This document shows positions 47,131 through 59,109 of a stretch of DNA of 64,000 nucleotides, piece by piece. The first letter of the stretch is position 1. Every line of letters starts with the position of its first letter. The DNA lies in NCBI GenBank assembly GCA_027924585.1, contig BSBM01000440.1:10906001-10970000 (forward strand), read 5' to 3'. Position numbers and translations under genes: made by a program. Below the pieces are notes generated by a model that was not told the origin of the DNA, did not search any database, and worked only from the letters and a program-made list of their open reading frames with translations. The DNA is from Larix kaempferi. Its lineage: Eukaryota > Streptophyta > Pinopsida > Pinales > Pinaceae.

Positions 47131-48530
47131 ATGCACATAATCCTAAGCAACTGGGTTGGTGGTTCTACATTTGGGTTATGTACAAATGGGCTTTTTTTCG
47201 GTATTATTGGCCATGCTCTTTATGTACATTGCTCTAGGGGAAGCCAGATTCAATCGGATGAAAGTATATTGCTTGGCATAACATTTGGTTGTCTTCATGG
47301 AATGCTTCAGTCCCGCTCTATGAATGGGGAGGTGTGAAATGGGCATATGAAAATGGGTCTCTACTGGACCTCAACAACACTTATGAGGTGATCCAAAATC
47401 TAGCTTCTGCTAAAAATCCATCTTTGGTGGTTTACAACATCGAACTCACTGCTGTAGGATTTGGTGGAACGATTCCAAAGGAAATAGCAAAGCTTCTACA
47501 TTTGGAGAAGCTCTACTTGGGAGTTAACATGCTCGGAGGACCTAGACCTTTAGAGGTTGGGAATAGTGCTAGGATTATGTATGTTTCATTATGAGGGAAC
47601 AAGCTCAATGGCAACATTCCTCCTTCAGTGTGGAATCTCTGTGGACAGCTTATGGATCTTCTCCTAGATGGTAATGATTTGAGTGGTTCCATAGCAGATC
47701 CTGCCTTGCCTAATGTTACATGAGGCATCAGGCATTAATTTGCATATTTTAGACTTGATCAATAACAATCTGCAAGGACCTATTCTTCTGTTCCTTAGAT
47801 AGTTTCATGGCCTACAAGAGATGGATCTGAGCAATAACTCTTTGTCTAGTACAATTCTTGAAGATCTTGTCCATCTGAATTTATCTAGTTTGAATTTGGC
47901 CCTTAACAATCTCAGTGGGTCCATTCCGATGTTTTCACAGAGTTTTGGCAATAAGTCATTTGCAGGAAACAAGTTCTGTGGGCCGCCTCTTGCACCTTGT
48001 GCAGGAACTCAAGTTCAAAGTCATTATGGATCGAGCCATGGAGAAGTTGCAGGCATTGTTATTGCATTGAAGAGAGCCATTGTTATCTGTGTGTCCTCAA
48101 TATTAAGTGCTGGGAGGGGGAGGGGACCCTTCTTTTAATGAACTAGAAGATGAAGAAACAGGGGAGGGAAGATTGATTCTTTATGAAGGTGGGGAGCATC
48201 TCACAGTGGAGGATGTGTGGAGGATGTGTTGATTCGCTGAATATGACAGGTCAAGTACTGGGTAAGACCAGCTATGGCACTGTCTATAAACTCCACTGTC
48301 TACAAAGCCAAGTTTAGCCATGGAGGAACTATTGCTCTAAGGCTTCTCAGGGAGGCACTTGTAAGGACCGAAAAGAATTCCCATATGTAATTAAGGATTC
48401 GGGTCGGCTTCGGCATGAAAATGTAGTCCCTCTAAGAGAATTTTAAGAAGGAACAAGAGAAAAGCTTCTTGTATATAATTATCTGCAGAAAGGAAACTTG
48501 GCTGAATTATAAATGAATTATAAGAAATCA
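47131..48530 (+). pseudogene. TMKL1-like LRR receptor-like kinase pseudogene
   Basis: The pieces follow the order of plant TMKL1, a membrane LRR receptor-like protein with an atypical kinase domain. There is a hydrophobic N-terminus (from 47131), then SSWNASVPLYEWGGVKW (47289), LRRs (GGTIPKEIAKLLHLEKLYLG, LNGNIPPSVWNLCGQL, LLLDGNDLSGSIADPALPN, LNLALNNLSGSIP at about 47890), CGPPLAPC, a possible membrane segment (about 48040-48110), an acidic juxtamembrane stretch (EGRLILYEGGEHLTVEDV) and the start of the kinase domain (GKTSYGTVYK at about 48261, GRLRHENVVPLREF, EKLLVYNYLQKGNLAEL). Stops at 47592 and 47721, frameshifts, a small internal duplication after TVYK and loss of everything after about kinase subdomain V show it is dead. 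Confidence 0.8.
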
Positions 48531-51500
48531 ATGCCAAATCTCAAATCAAATCCTCATTACATTGGAGTCCTACTGACACAGTGTTGAATCTGGATCTGCT
48601 CGAAATCTTCTGTCTAAAAATCATTCCTTCGAAACCAAACTGTTTCCTTAGAATGATGGGTTTAACTTTGACCACTTTTGCTACCTATCCTCCAGAGCTG
48701 GGATTTGATAAGATACTTTATTTGATACTCTGCCCCAAATCTCGATGCCTTGAAATCTAGAAATAATCATTCGATTGCTATCCTGGAAATCTGGAAATAG
48801 TTGAGCTTCAAATCTGTCGTAAATCTCTCATACTATTTGTCTTTATCAGGATCTTCCTTCATTGATGTATATGACTTGAAACCTGTTGAAGAATTGCAAA
48901 TGCTTTCAAAGAACAATTTATATGCCTCATTTAATCTTCATGACTTGCCCTTCTTCAATTATAATAATTGGATCCTGAGCTTTTGTATCTTAAAACCTGC
49001 GAGTCTGTAACCTTTCTCATTCTTTCTATTACATGATCGCAATTTTGTCCAAGCCACACATAAATTCTAGATGGTATATGTATAATAAGAGTACTTCTGG
49101 AATCCAATGCATCTGCACCCGGTTACCCACTACTTTTAGGACTAAATGTAAAGCAGCATATAAAGAATACTAAATAGGAAGCCATTATATACATTCTTAC
49201 GAAGAGCTAGGACTCATTAGAGCCGCAAGTACTTTTTCTGACACAGTAGTAATCTACCTCAGGGTTCTTAATTGCAAACCCTATTTATGCTTTTGCGATA
49301 GCTCACAATTCCAGTAGTGACAGCTTTTGGAGAGATAGAGGGCATCCCAAAGCTATTATCCAATCCTCGGTGAAGTCTGCTGGAAGAAACAAACTCTGCT
49401 ACTAGCAATGACAATTGGAAATAAAAGGAAATGGGAAAGTATACAATTGTCCATCTGCAATATCCTTAAGTTTCTCTTCAGCAACATAACCTGTCAATAT
49501 TTGCAATTTAAGAGCGCACATGGCTGCTTAAGCACTACTGTGCATTTGGTGTTTAGATGGGCTCAACGCTCTTGGCATTATTCATAATTTGAATATTCTG
49601 TTGTATGAAACCCAATGACGCTTGCTGTATACGCATAATGCACAATGATCGACGCGTGGGCTATGCCCTCTTTACACTTGGAAGCTTTGAAAAAATGCTC
49701 ACTAAGTGTTCAATATTATGACGCCCATTTGATATTTAGAGGTTTTCATTGTTTGTTGGTGCTCTTTGTTTGGTTTTAGGCACGCTTCACATTCAAACTT
49801 GGATGAACTTAAGAATGCACACTTGGAATTTGGACATGTAGACATATTTATTCTCATTTTCCAACTCAATATCCCGATGGCAAAATTTGCATAGAATGAC
49901 AATGGTTCACCCCTGACATGAATTGTTGAAAGAGAAACAATTAGATGAGCTTCTTTAAATCTAACAATGTTTGCCTGTCACAACGAGCCAGAGCCATGAT
50001 TAATAATCCCCCCTCAACCAATTAAACGATCATCAAAACCAGCCAGCTAAACACTCAGACCACCTGCCATTTTACTCCATGCTCCACCATTCTCTTTGGC
50101 ACAAATGAGCCTGAAAAGAGAATGTCTCAAAACAGTCCTTATAAGCCAAAATCGTGATGATGGTATATCATCTTGCAAAAATATGGAGCCCAAGTAATCT
50201 TTCTTCGAGTAGTTCGACGAAAATCATATCCCAAAATTGACTGCTCTGCAATTGCAATTATGGGGATCTGCCACATATCCTCTGATCCATTTATGTACTT
50301 CACAGTTGGAGAGAACTGCACTAAATGCAAGGCTAATAATTTGAACGCAAATGACATTGAACGATCTTGAGCACATGAGTTCTTTACCTTGACACTTGAG
50401 ACTGGAGTACACGGCATGAGACTTGAAGTCACATTTCAGTTCTTTATCCAGTGGGAAATATCCCACATGCATGACGAGATCAATACTATATCAATAATAT
50501 ACAAACGTGTCTTCAAAGGTACTCGACGCGATTTGCATCTTTATGCTCTCTCGTGGGTGTTTTCTTAACGTATAGCTTGGTTTAGGAATGAATCTTAATT
50601 TGGATACGAAATCCAAAAGACTTTTATTTACCCATGCATAAAGCAAAACACATATTAAAAATTACAAAAAGGTTTTATTAATTTTTAATTTTCTAAAATA
50701 AAAACTAAAAAATCTTTAAAATTTTGGAAAAAAAGGCTTTTGGGTAAATTGACAAGGTAATTTGGCATTTGAATAACAAGTTAGACTTTGACCAATGAAA
50801 ATTTTGGATTACCAAAGGTAAGGATAAATGGCAAGACTTCCCCAAGTTAAAGGTTTGAGATGAAAGGAAATTCACCAAGTTGACACAAACAAAATCAGGG
50901 CTTTGGTGAAAATGCTACTAGTCTTTCTAACTTCCGATAGCACCTTCCTTAGTCTTTCGAGTCAATATATTATCAGATCTTTAAATTTTGCCAATGACAA
51001 AATTAATACTAACATCTAGGAGGACAGGAGTCTTGACCAAATTTGACTCAAACTTGGCGGACAGCTGAAAATTTTGATAGGGTAGATTTTGGTACCAACA
51101 ACAACCATTTGGGAAATTAAGGTGACCGACTCTTGATAATTAATCGTGAAGACTTCCACCTTCAATGAGAAAACATTATTTTCTCACATACTCGTTGGAT
51201 AGAATTACAAATGCTAATCATCTTCTATCCAACACATAATATGTTAGCACATATCTTAAACAAGGTTCCAACTCTCTTCTTAACCAAATCCAAACTGATA
51301 CTTCACACACCTTTCACCCATCAAAACAACCAACTAATGCTTGAAATTCCATTTTAACCACCTCATTCATCTTAGCATCTTCACCCAATACTAAACTCAC
51401 TCGCTTTTATGTTTTACACATTTTATTTTATTTATCTTATAAGATCCCTCCCCTTTTCCATTTGAAGTGCTTCCTTACCACCTTCCTCTCTTAGTATTAT

Positions 51501-52872
51501 TTTTGGGATTCCAACTCCACCCTCTTCTTTTCACCCACCCTTCACTTTTTCAAACTAAATAATCTTAGAGGTGTGGCTCTTCTAAACCAACTATCCTAAG
51601 TAGCATCCACCACCAAATCTTTGGGTAACTCCAAAATCAACAGTTTTACTAGCCCATCCTCATATTGGATACAAAAGTCTCTACAACTTTCCTTCGATAT
51701 AGAAGAAAAATGCCCCTTAATAGAATCAAAACCCTGAACATAATTACCAACATCACTTGAACATGATAAACGCTTACCTTTCAGTGTGTTGAGAAAAATA
51801 TCGACTCCACTCTTACTATGATTGTTAGGAGGTATACTAAATGCAAAATCACCCATGCGATCCACCCACACAGAAGGAGATCCAACCAAAACTAGTTTCC
51901 CACTTGACATAACTAATTCATACTACACTTCTCTTGGATTGATAACTTTCGTTGATGTCTAATCTATTAAAATGTTGTCCAACTTAGTATGGCTAGACAT
52001 TCCCTTTCGATCACCCAAATCTGCATTTTTTTTCAAGATCCTCACATACCTATTTTTGAAAGTCGCGCTTTTCAACTTATCTTCATGTAAGAGAAGACCC
52101 GAGAAAACCTTTATATATGATAGACCTCTATGGGATCATCAAAATAATCCACCAAATCAAAGTCCATCGCCCTACTATAGAAAACCATAGCTATATTAAC
52201 TTGGCGATATCAAATGATATTTTAATCTCTTTTTACATGATAATTTTTTTAGTTAGCGTTTCCCTCTAATGCAAAATAGAATTTGATATAACTGGATTGT
52301 TTAGTGTTTTGATTGTGACTAAATGGAAATATCTCACTTATGAGGAAGAAAATAAAATTTTATTTTATTATGTTTTGTTTTTAATAGATTATAAATCAAT
52401 TTTATAGTAAAATGGTTTTATTTGTTTTTTTGTCATACTTTGTTTTATATAAATTTTAGATATGATTGGAGTTTTACTATTATATGGAAGTTTTCTATAA
52501 TGGAATACATTTTAAGAGTTTTGTGGTATTTTACATTTACGTATATTATCCAAAATTTAATAAGTTCTAAATAAATAAAAAATTTCTTTTTATATTACTA
52601 AATTTTGAAAAAATATTAGAAAAGTATACTACTCCCAATTATATATATATAATATGTTAGGTTTAAATAGATTTTATAAAAAAAATTCAATAGTATATAT
52701 TATATATATTATGCTAATAAAAAATAAAAGAGACATTTACTCACCAACTTTATTGTTAATTTTACTTGTATTATAATTATAACAAAAAATATTGTTGTTT
52801 TATTTTATTTATAGATGATTTTTTTTAATAAATAATTAATTTTTACTTAGGAATGGAGACAAAGAGCATGTG

Positions 52873-52910
<38 letters not shown>

Positions 52911-53730
52911 AATAATAAAATAATAAAATAATTGTTATATTTTTCATGGCACATGGGTAAATTTGGGGGATTCAAACATGTGACCTTCCATTTACAACTA
53001 ATTGTAACTTCTTATATTTACTATTTGAGCTGCCCCCCACAAGCTAAATAATTGTTACATTAATTTTTACAACATTATTTTATTTTTTTATAATGAAATT
53101 TATGTAAATAATATTATTCATTTTCATTTTCCATAGTTTTTATGCACTACATTTTTAAATCATAATAACAAACTAGACATTGATTGATTTTATGGCAATC
53201 ATTCAAAATTCGAAATAAACAATTATAAAAAAAAAATAACTTATCTCTTAGTTGATGCGTGGATAAGTGGCGTCATGACAAATACCTTATTATTTATTTG
53301 TGACACTTAACTTGCCAGCCACAAATTAAGTGGTTGTGCTAATTGTATAACAAATATCAAATACTATTAATTTTAATTTTAAAAAAAAAAAATTTAATTT
53401 TAATTAAAATTAGAATTACATTTTAAGATTTTATTGTTTTCATTTTTATTTGTATATTATTTGAAATGAGAATTATTTTCAAGTTTTTTTTAATTATCAT
53501 TTTTATTCATTATTTCAAAAAATTATATAATATAATCATTATCTTTATTTGATTGTACATTCCAAAGTATTTAATGAACATACATTACAAATTTAAAGGT
53601 TAAAAATGTAAAATAAGTTCAAATTATTTTGGAGAAACCATGGTACGTAGGTAGGGGACGACACCAGGATTTAAAAACCTTAAATTTACTACCTCTTGCA
53701 ATTGGTAGGTTCCAGAATAATAAGCCAATA
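48531..53730. other. Gene-less region
   Basis: 48540-50500 holds short frames without domains. A minus-strand frame at 51596-51910 (104 codons, SSGKLVLVGSPSVWVDRMGD) and sequence to 52190 look coding-like but unassigned. 52230-53620 is extremely AT-rich, with a TA microsatellite at 52873-52911. I see no LTR pair. Confidence 0.45.
52873..52911. repeat. (TA)n microsatellite
   Basis: A nearly uninterrupted TA run with one CA interruption, within an AT-rich tract. Confidence 0.9.
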
Positions 53731-53734
53731 GGAC

Positions 53735-53964
53735 TAATCCAATCCAATGGGGAATAATAATACAAATAAGATGATTGCATTTCTATGGCACCCATTCCAT
53801 AAATATCGCAACGAGTTGAATCCATGTTATAGGAAGGAAATAAATAAGTTAATCCAATCCAATGGGGAATAATAATACAAATAAGATGATCGCATTTCTA
53901 TGGCACCCATTCCATAAATATCGCAACGAGTTGAATCCATGTTATAGGAAGGAAATAAATAAGT
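53735..53964. repeat. 115-bp near-perfect tandem duplication
   Basis: 53735-53849 is repeated at 53850-53964 with a single difference (GATGATTGC against GATGATCGC). Such low divergence in an otherwise decayed region means the duplication is recent. On the minus strand the first copy lies inside a 68-codon frame (53619-53825) that I do not recognise. Confidence 0.93.
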
Positions 53965-54634
53965 TATGTGTTGGTTGAACCATGAGAAATTCTTAGTTAC
54001 ATATGAGCATATTGTATTTATTTAGCCATACAACCACCATAGGAGGGTTTCAGACCACATATCATATCTACGTTTAAATTGTCCCATTTGAGATGTGTGA
54101 CCCTTAGTTAGCACATTATTACCTAATTACACCACTTGTTGAATAGAAAATCCCACTCCCATTGTGAAACATGTAGACCAAACCTATGAGGGAAAAGGGA
54201 CTATAGCTCTTCAGGTTCCCACATTCCCAATATGATGTGAGTTAGTCAGTAAGGCTCTATAATTATGTGAACATATTTTAAAGAGAACCTCAATCTCTAA
54301 AATGACACAACCTTCATCATTCATTTTTTTGCTTTGTTAAATAAATGAAAGATATTCTCTAGAAGAACTTACTCTAAGATCTCTAACATCTATGTCACAT
54401 TGTTAGTCCCCGCCAAATAAGGTGTTGTGCTGACTCTTTAGTAATTCACTTCAATTTAAATATTTTTTCTTTAAATATATGAATGTCATGATATCACATT
54501 TTACCAAATATCAATTATTTTATGGTTTTTTTATCTCCTGACTTTCCTTTGCATCTCATAGGGCAATTACTAGTATTATATTTGTCCACTTGAGAGTCTG
54601 TATCTAGAGTTCCGTCTCAGTCTTCAAGCTGGCA
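53965..54634. other. Downstream flank of the cystatin gene
   Basis: No gene is recognised. On the minus strand this is the 3' side of the cystatin gene and should contain its 3' UTR. I could not identify a clear polyadenylation signal close to the stop. Confidence 0.4.
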
Positions 54635-55230
54635 TCAAGTACCTGAAACGCAACAATAATAGCACAGGTTGTTTACCCACAAGAGAAAGAAAGAGAGGGA
54701 GAAAGCTCGTAGAAAGAATAAACAGTTTGATTACCTGTAGTACCTGTAGCTTCTTGTGCTCCACAGGCTTTGAACGCTGTCAAACTTTTGACATTGTTCA
54801 AATTGATGTACACGGTGGCTTCGTAGAGTTTGATACAATTGCCTTCGTCGCACTCTATGGTCAGACGGTAATTCCTCCCTGCCACCAATTGCGACTGCGC
54901 CGCCACCACTCGACGAAAGGTTATAAGCCGATTCTAGCGACACAACCAATGAAAACGTGAAATCCCCACAGCAACAGCAAGTACTGTAGATTTCCAAATT
55001 CAGAAGAATATAATAATTATAAAATATACCTGTTGCTTGTTGTACTCGCTAATGGAAAAGCGCGAATACTCTTCAATCTCCAGCGAGTTCTGGAAATCTC
55101 CTACATCGTTATATCCACCCATAATTATTACTTCACCTGGCAAGAGGCCATCAGCATCTATTATCCATCGACCCGTTGCCATGGCCGCTGCTGACAGCCA
55201 CAACCCAACACGAATACAATGAATGTGCAT
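54635..55230 (-). CDS. Phytocystatin (cysteine protease inhibitor), two or three exons
   Basis: Exon 1 is 55230-55030 (67 codons) and ends EYNKQQ before GTATAT. The acceptor CGCTAG is at 54934-54939 and exon 2 starts at 54933 with NRLITFRRVV, in phase. Cystatin marks present: the N-terminal Gly pair (residues 38-39, MGGYND), the plant helix signature SLEIEEYSRFSISEYNKQQ (49-67) and the first inhibitory loop QLVAG (82-86). These insert into the active site of papain-type proteases. The second-loop Pro-Trp is missing: VYINLNNVKSLTAFK stands where VWVKPW is usual, so affinity may be lower. Exon 2 ends at 54744 or 54735 (two GT sites). A short third exon would give TGA at 54635-54637; without that splice the frame ends at TAA 54673. 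M1 gives a possible signal peptide; M17 or M37 would give a cytosolic form. No disabling mutation is seen. Confidence 0.82.
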
Positions 55231-55256
55231 AATATATTTTCCTTCGAGAGTAGCGT

Positions 55257-55266
55257 CTATTTAAAC
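55257..55266 (-). promoter_or_regulatory. TATA-like box upstream of the cystatin gene
   Basis: On the minus strand GTTTAAATAG lies about 30 bp before the first ATG. If it is used, transcription would begin close to that ATG and the second Met (55180-55182) might be the real start. It is a single weak motif. Confidence 0.35.
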
Positions 55267-55269
55267 CAC

Positions 55270-55955
55270 ATTTTTCGACCCCACCGCCAACGCCCATTCC
55301 TCCCAACTCCGGAGGGCCACAAATTCATACCCTGTAAACCATTCAAAACATACATCTACATTTTCTACCAAAGATAAGTTTTCATTTAAAACATTTATTA
55401 CGGGTCCCCAACTTCATTGTTACCTCCTGAGCTATACGCACAGTCACATCGTTTTCAATCCAGCTTCACTTTAGCTGCATCCAACTTCACTTAACTCCAT
55501 TAAGAATAGTTAGGTACATCTACAACCTTAACCTTAGTAACCTTATGATAAAAATGTTGTCAAGAGCTTTTATGGTATAAATCAACTTAAATTAAGTAGC
55601 CCACTTCACACATACACACAGTACATCATACATTCACATGTTTTTTTATGGTGCATGTTACTTAACCTCATTATCAACTCATGAGCTAAGCACTCTCACG
55701 TCATGTGCATTAAAAGTAGTTAGGTGCATCTACAACCTTATGCTAAACATGTTGTTAAGTAGAATCTTAGTTTACATTATATATATCAATTTAATTTAAC
55801 TTTTGTTATAATAAATAATACTAATAATAATACCATTATATACTAGCTAAATATAATAAAGGAATATTCTCTGGTTGTTTAAACTTGCTCATTATTGGCA
55901 TGAGCTACAATGTTGTTGATTCGATTAAGCTACATGGTTCACGACTTCTCCAATT
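55270..55955. other. Gene-less stretch between cystatin and LINE relic
   Basis: Contains the presumed cystatin promoter and AT-rich sequence. A GGTACATCTACAACCTTA-like word occurs twice (about 55511 and 55722) in related surroundings, an old local duplication of about 210 bp. Confidence 0.45.
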
Positions 55956-55959
55956 TTTT

Positions 55960-56519
55960 CTCTTGCATGGACCCTCCCCTAGATATGGTTCTTGGAGAGG
56001 TTGCTAGTGATGCCTTTCACAATGCATTAGCAAATGCCCCTTCGCCTTCCATTGATGCTTTTTCTTCTTCTCGTTTTGTTAAAATCTTCTATATTCTAGT
56101 TGTCAAAATCACTTTCACAACGACTAAATATAGGGTTGTGTCTTTAAGTGAATGCAGGTTGGTAGGGCAATTTATCGGGCTCTGGCCATCTCCCCGACCC
56201 ATGGAAATTTGGCTGAACAAGAACTAGAGATCCTTAATATCAGCTAATCTCCACCAAATATTTTGTGGAAAAGGGTATTTTTTTTTCTTGTTTAAAAAAA
56301 AAAGAACATAGAGACCTTATTTTCACAAATGGCCCCTACTTCATGGGGCCTAGAGGGATGTATTTGAATAGATGGAGCTTATCCTTTGATCCTAAAAAAA
56401 GGACATCCAGTCAGTATTTCTAGTTTGGGTTAATGTTGCACACCTTCTGCTCCATTGCTCAAGTGATGAACATACTACAACTGCTTATGGAACTTTATTG
56501 ATAAGTCTGAACCAAAACC
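55960..56519 (+). pseudogene. LINE ORF1 relic, N-terminal half (DUF4283)
   Basis: Frames give MDPPLDMVLGEVASDAFHNA, then KYRVVSLSECRLVGQFIG, WPSPRPMEIWLNKN and, after stops, RDLIFTNGPYFMGPRGMYLN and WSLSFDP. This is the DUF4283 domain found at the start of plant LINE ORF1 (gag-like, RNA-binding) proteins. Stop codons and frameshifts are present. The relic is interrupted at 56519 by the copia element and resumes at 63568. Confidence 0.82.
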
Positions 56520-57124
56520 TGTTAAAATTCAATATGCTAAGACAAAAAATAGCGGCATTACATTCCATTTCACAATAATAGCATATACAGGATCACTGAA
56601 GAAACAACAAGCACAGCATAAACACAAGAGACAGAGATTTATCCTGGGAAACCCTCATGGGGTAGAAAACCCAGCAAAGCTTCCTCAATATAGATGACCA
56701 GCAATATACAAAGATGAAACCCTGAGACATGATCTCCTCCTCCACAATAGCAGACCTCTCCTCCACAAGTGCGCTATCCTCAAGTGTGTGAGTGTATCAA
56801 ATGAGGAACACACCTCCTCTATTTATACACTACTCTGATATGTATTTTACACAAGTACACGTAGGCTCGTATTTAACCAATGGGTTAAATACCCCACTAC
56901 AACTGACTGGGCCGACCCCTCTAGGGTGGTCTAATAACCCTTTGACCCACATAACACATACAGGGGCCGACCCCCACTGGGGAAGTCTAATAACCCGAGT
57001 TACCACATTCCGACGGAGGAATAAACATCTCCGGATATACAATAAGATCTTCACGGAGGAATGAAACATCTCCGGAATAATAAAGTACAAATATAATATT
57101 CTTTGAAGTTACAATATCTCAACA
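56520..57124 (-). repeat. 3' LTR of copia copy 2
   Basis: 605 bp. On the minus strand it starts TGTTGAGATATTG and ends TTTTAACA. It contains two related GTTATTAGAC motifs with nearby GGGTCGGCC, in the same arrangement as in copia copy 1, and a TATA box at 56819-56828 (minus strand GTATAAATAG). Confidence 0.95.
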
Positions 57125-57136
57125 CTCCCCCTTAAC
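57125..57136 (-). promoter_or_regulatory. Polypurine tract of copia copy 2
   Basis: On the minus strand GTTAAGGGGGAG directly precedes the 3' LTR. A second, similar tract (CGAAAGGGGGAGT) lies near 59103-59119, just after the RNase H end, on the other side of the minisatellite block. Confidence 0.85.
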
Positions 57137-57296
57137 GAGAAGGATATTATAACAGCATCTGCACGAGCAAGGAGTCATCAACATCATACATGATACATCT
57201 ATAAATCATTGGAAGCTTTCTTCAATTTGTCTTCATCAGTAACTCAAACAGTTACTCGTACATCAATGTCAACATCAACATCAACATTACGATCAT

Positions 57297-57600
57297 CAGC
57301 ATCGTAATCACACGATCAGCAGCATCGTCATCACACGATCATCAGCATCGTCATCACACGATCAGCAACATTGTCATCACACGATCATTAGCATCATCAT
57401 CACACGATCAACAGCATCGTCATCACACGATCAGCAGCATCGTCATCACACGATCAGCAGCATCGTCATCACACAATCATCAGCATCGTCATCACACGAT
57501 CAGCAGCATCGTCATCACATGATCAGCAGCATCGTCATCACACAATCAGCAGCATCCTCATCACATGATCATCAGTATCGTCATCACACGATCATCAGCA
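57297..57600 (-). repeat. 23-bp minisatellite in copia copy 2
   Basis: The plus-strand unit CATCGTCATCACACGATCAGCAG, also with ATCATCAG ends, repeats about 13 times with few substitutions. It is related to the degenerate array at 12500-12835 in copy 1. Confidence 0.93.
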
Positions 57601-57788
57601 GTACAAGTATTCATGCCAATACAAGTGACCATATCAACAATACGAGTATCCTACCGATACAAGTAGCCACATCATCAATACAAGTATCCTACCGATACAA
57701 GTAACCACATCATCAATACAAGTATCCTACCGATACAAGTAACCACATCATCAATACAAGTATCCTACCGATACAAGTAACCACATCA
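57600..57788 (-). repeat. 38-bp minisatellite in copia copy 2
   Basis: CCACATCATCAATACAAGTA followed by a TCCTACCGATACAAGTAA-like half. CCAC occurs at 57667, 57705, 57743 and 57781, exactly 38 bp apart. The outer units are degenerate. Confidence 0.93.
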
Positions 57789-57792
57789 AAAA

Positions 57793-59045
57793 TCACTTTC
57801 TCGGAGACCATACGTCTACGGATCAATTCAAGGACCGAAGTCCGGGGATGATACAATCCCCACTTCTCGGAGACCATACGTCTACGGATCAATTCAGGGA
57901 CCTAAGTCCGGGGATGATACAATCCCCACTTCTCGGAGACCTCACGTCTACGGATCAATTCAGGGACCGAAGTCCGGGGATGATACAATCCCCACTTCTC
58001 GGAGACCACACGTCTACGGATCAATTCAGGGACCGAAGTCCGGGGATGATACAATCCCCACTTCTCGGAGACCACACGTCTACGGATCAATTCAGGGACC
58101 GAAGTCCGGGGATGATACAATCCGCACTTCTCGGAGACCACACGTCTACGGATCAATTCAGGGACCGCAGTCCGGGGATGATACAATCCCCACTTCTCGG
58201 ATACCTCACGTCTACGGATCAATTCAGGGACCTAAGTCCAGGGATGATACAATCCCCACTTCTCGGAGACCTCACGTCTACGGATCAATTCAGGGACCTA
58301 AGTCCGGGGATGATACAATCCCCACTTCTCGGAGACCTCACGTCTACGGCTCTCTTTAGGACTGAAAGTCCAGGGATGATCCAATCCCCTCAACTGTCCA
58401 CTAAGGACTTCATTCTCGGAGACCTCACGTCTACGGCTCTCTTTAGGACTGAAAGTCCAGGGATGATCCAATCCCCTCAACTGTCCACTAAGGACTTCAT
58501 TCTCGGAGACCTCACGTCTACGGCTCTCTTTAGGACTGAAAGTCCAGGGATGATCCAATCCCCTCAACTATCCACTGAGGACTTCATTCTCGGAGACCTC
58601 ACATCTATGGCTCTCTTTAGGACTGAAAGTCCAGGGATGATCCAATCCCCTCAACTGTCCACTGAGGACTTCATTCTCAGAGACCTCACGTCTACGACTC
58701 TCTTTAGGACTGAAAGTCCAGGGATGATCCAATCCCCTCAACTGTCCACTAAGGACTTCATTCTCGGAGACCTCACGTCTACGGCTCTCTTTAGGACTGA
58801 AAGTCCAGGGATGATCCAATCCCCTCAACTGTCCACTAAGGACTTCATTCTCGGAGACCTCACGTCTACGGATCTCTTTAGGACTGAAAGTCCAGGGATG
58901 ATCCAATCCCCTACCTGTCCACTAAGGACTTCATTTTCGGAGACCATACGTCTACGAATCTATTCAGGGACCGAAGTCCAGGGATGATACAATCCCTTCC
59001 TGTCCACTAAGGACTTCATTTTCGGAGACCATACGTCTACGACTC
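57793..59045 (-). repeat. 66-bp and 87-bp minisatellite block in copia copy 2
   Basis: From 57793 to about 58350 a 66-bp unit (TCCGGGGATGATACAATCCC, CTTCTCGGAGACC, CGTCTACGGATCAATTCA) repeats about eight times. From about 58340 to 58910 an 87-bp unit repeats about seven times. It is the same unit enlarged by a 21-bp insert (CAACTGTCCACTAAGGACTTC). 58911-59045 returns to mixed units. Each unit holds a short inverted repeat, GGGGATGATACAATCCCC. Because both lengths are multiples of three, a 379-codon frame (57848-58987, +) stays open, as do frames of 89-112 codons on the other strand. Confidence 0.95.
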
Positions 59046-59109
59046 ACTCATCATCGACCTTGTTGTTCGATGAGACAATCTCATCATCAGTGACTATACT
59101 ACTCCCCCT

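Noticed and set aside
53619-53825. Plastid-derived insert
   Set aside because: The ATTCCATAAATATCGCAACGA-type sequence looked plastid-like at first, but I could not match it to any plastid gene. Left as unassigned sequence with a tandem duplication.
56792-57064. 90-codon frame, repeated at 63235-63507
   Set aside because: Both copies lie within the LTRs of copia copy 2. The frame is a by-product of LTR sequence.
57848-58987. 379-codon frame as a real protein gene
   Set aside because: It is composed only of tandem repeat units, is antisense to the element, and related frames are open on the opposite strand. Kept as a finding, not annotated as a CDS.
57297-59045. Regularly spaced repeats resembling a CRISPR array
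   Set aside because: Units are directly adjacent with no unique spacers, unit length changes along the block, and it lies inside a plant retrotransposon.
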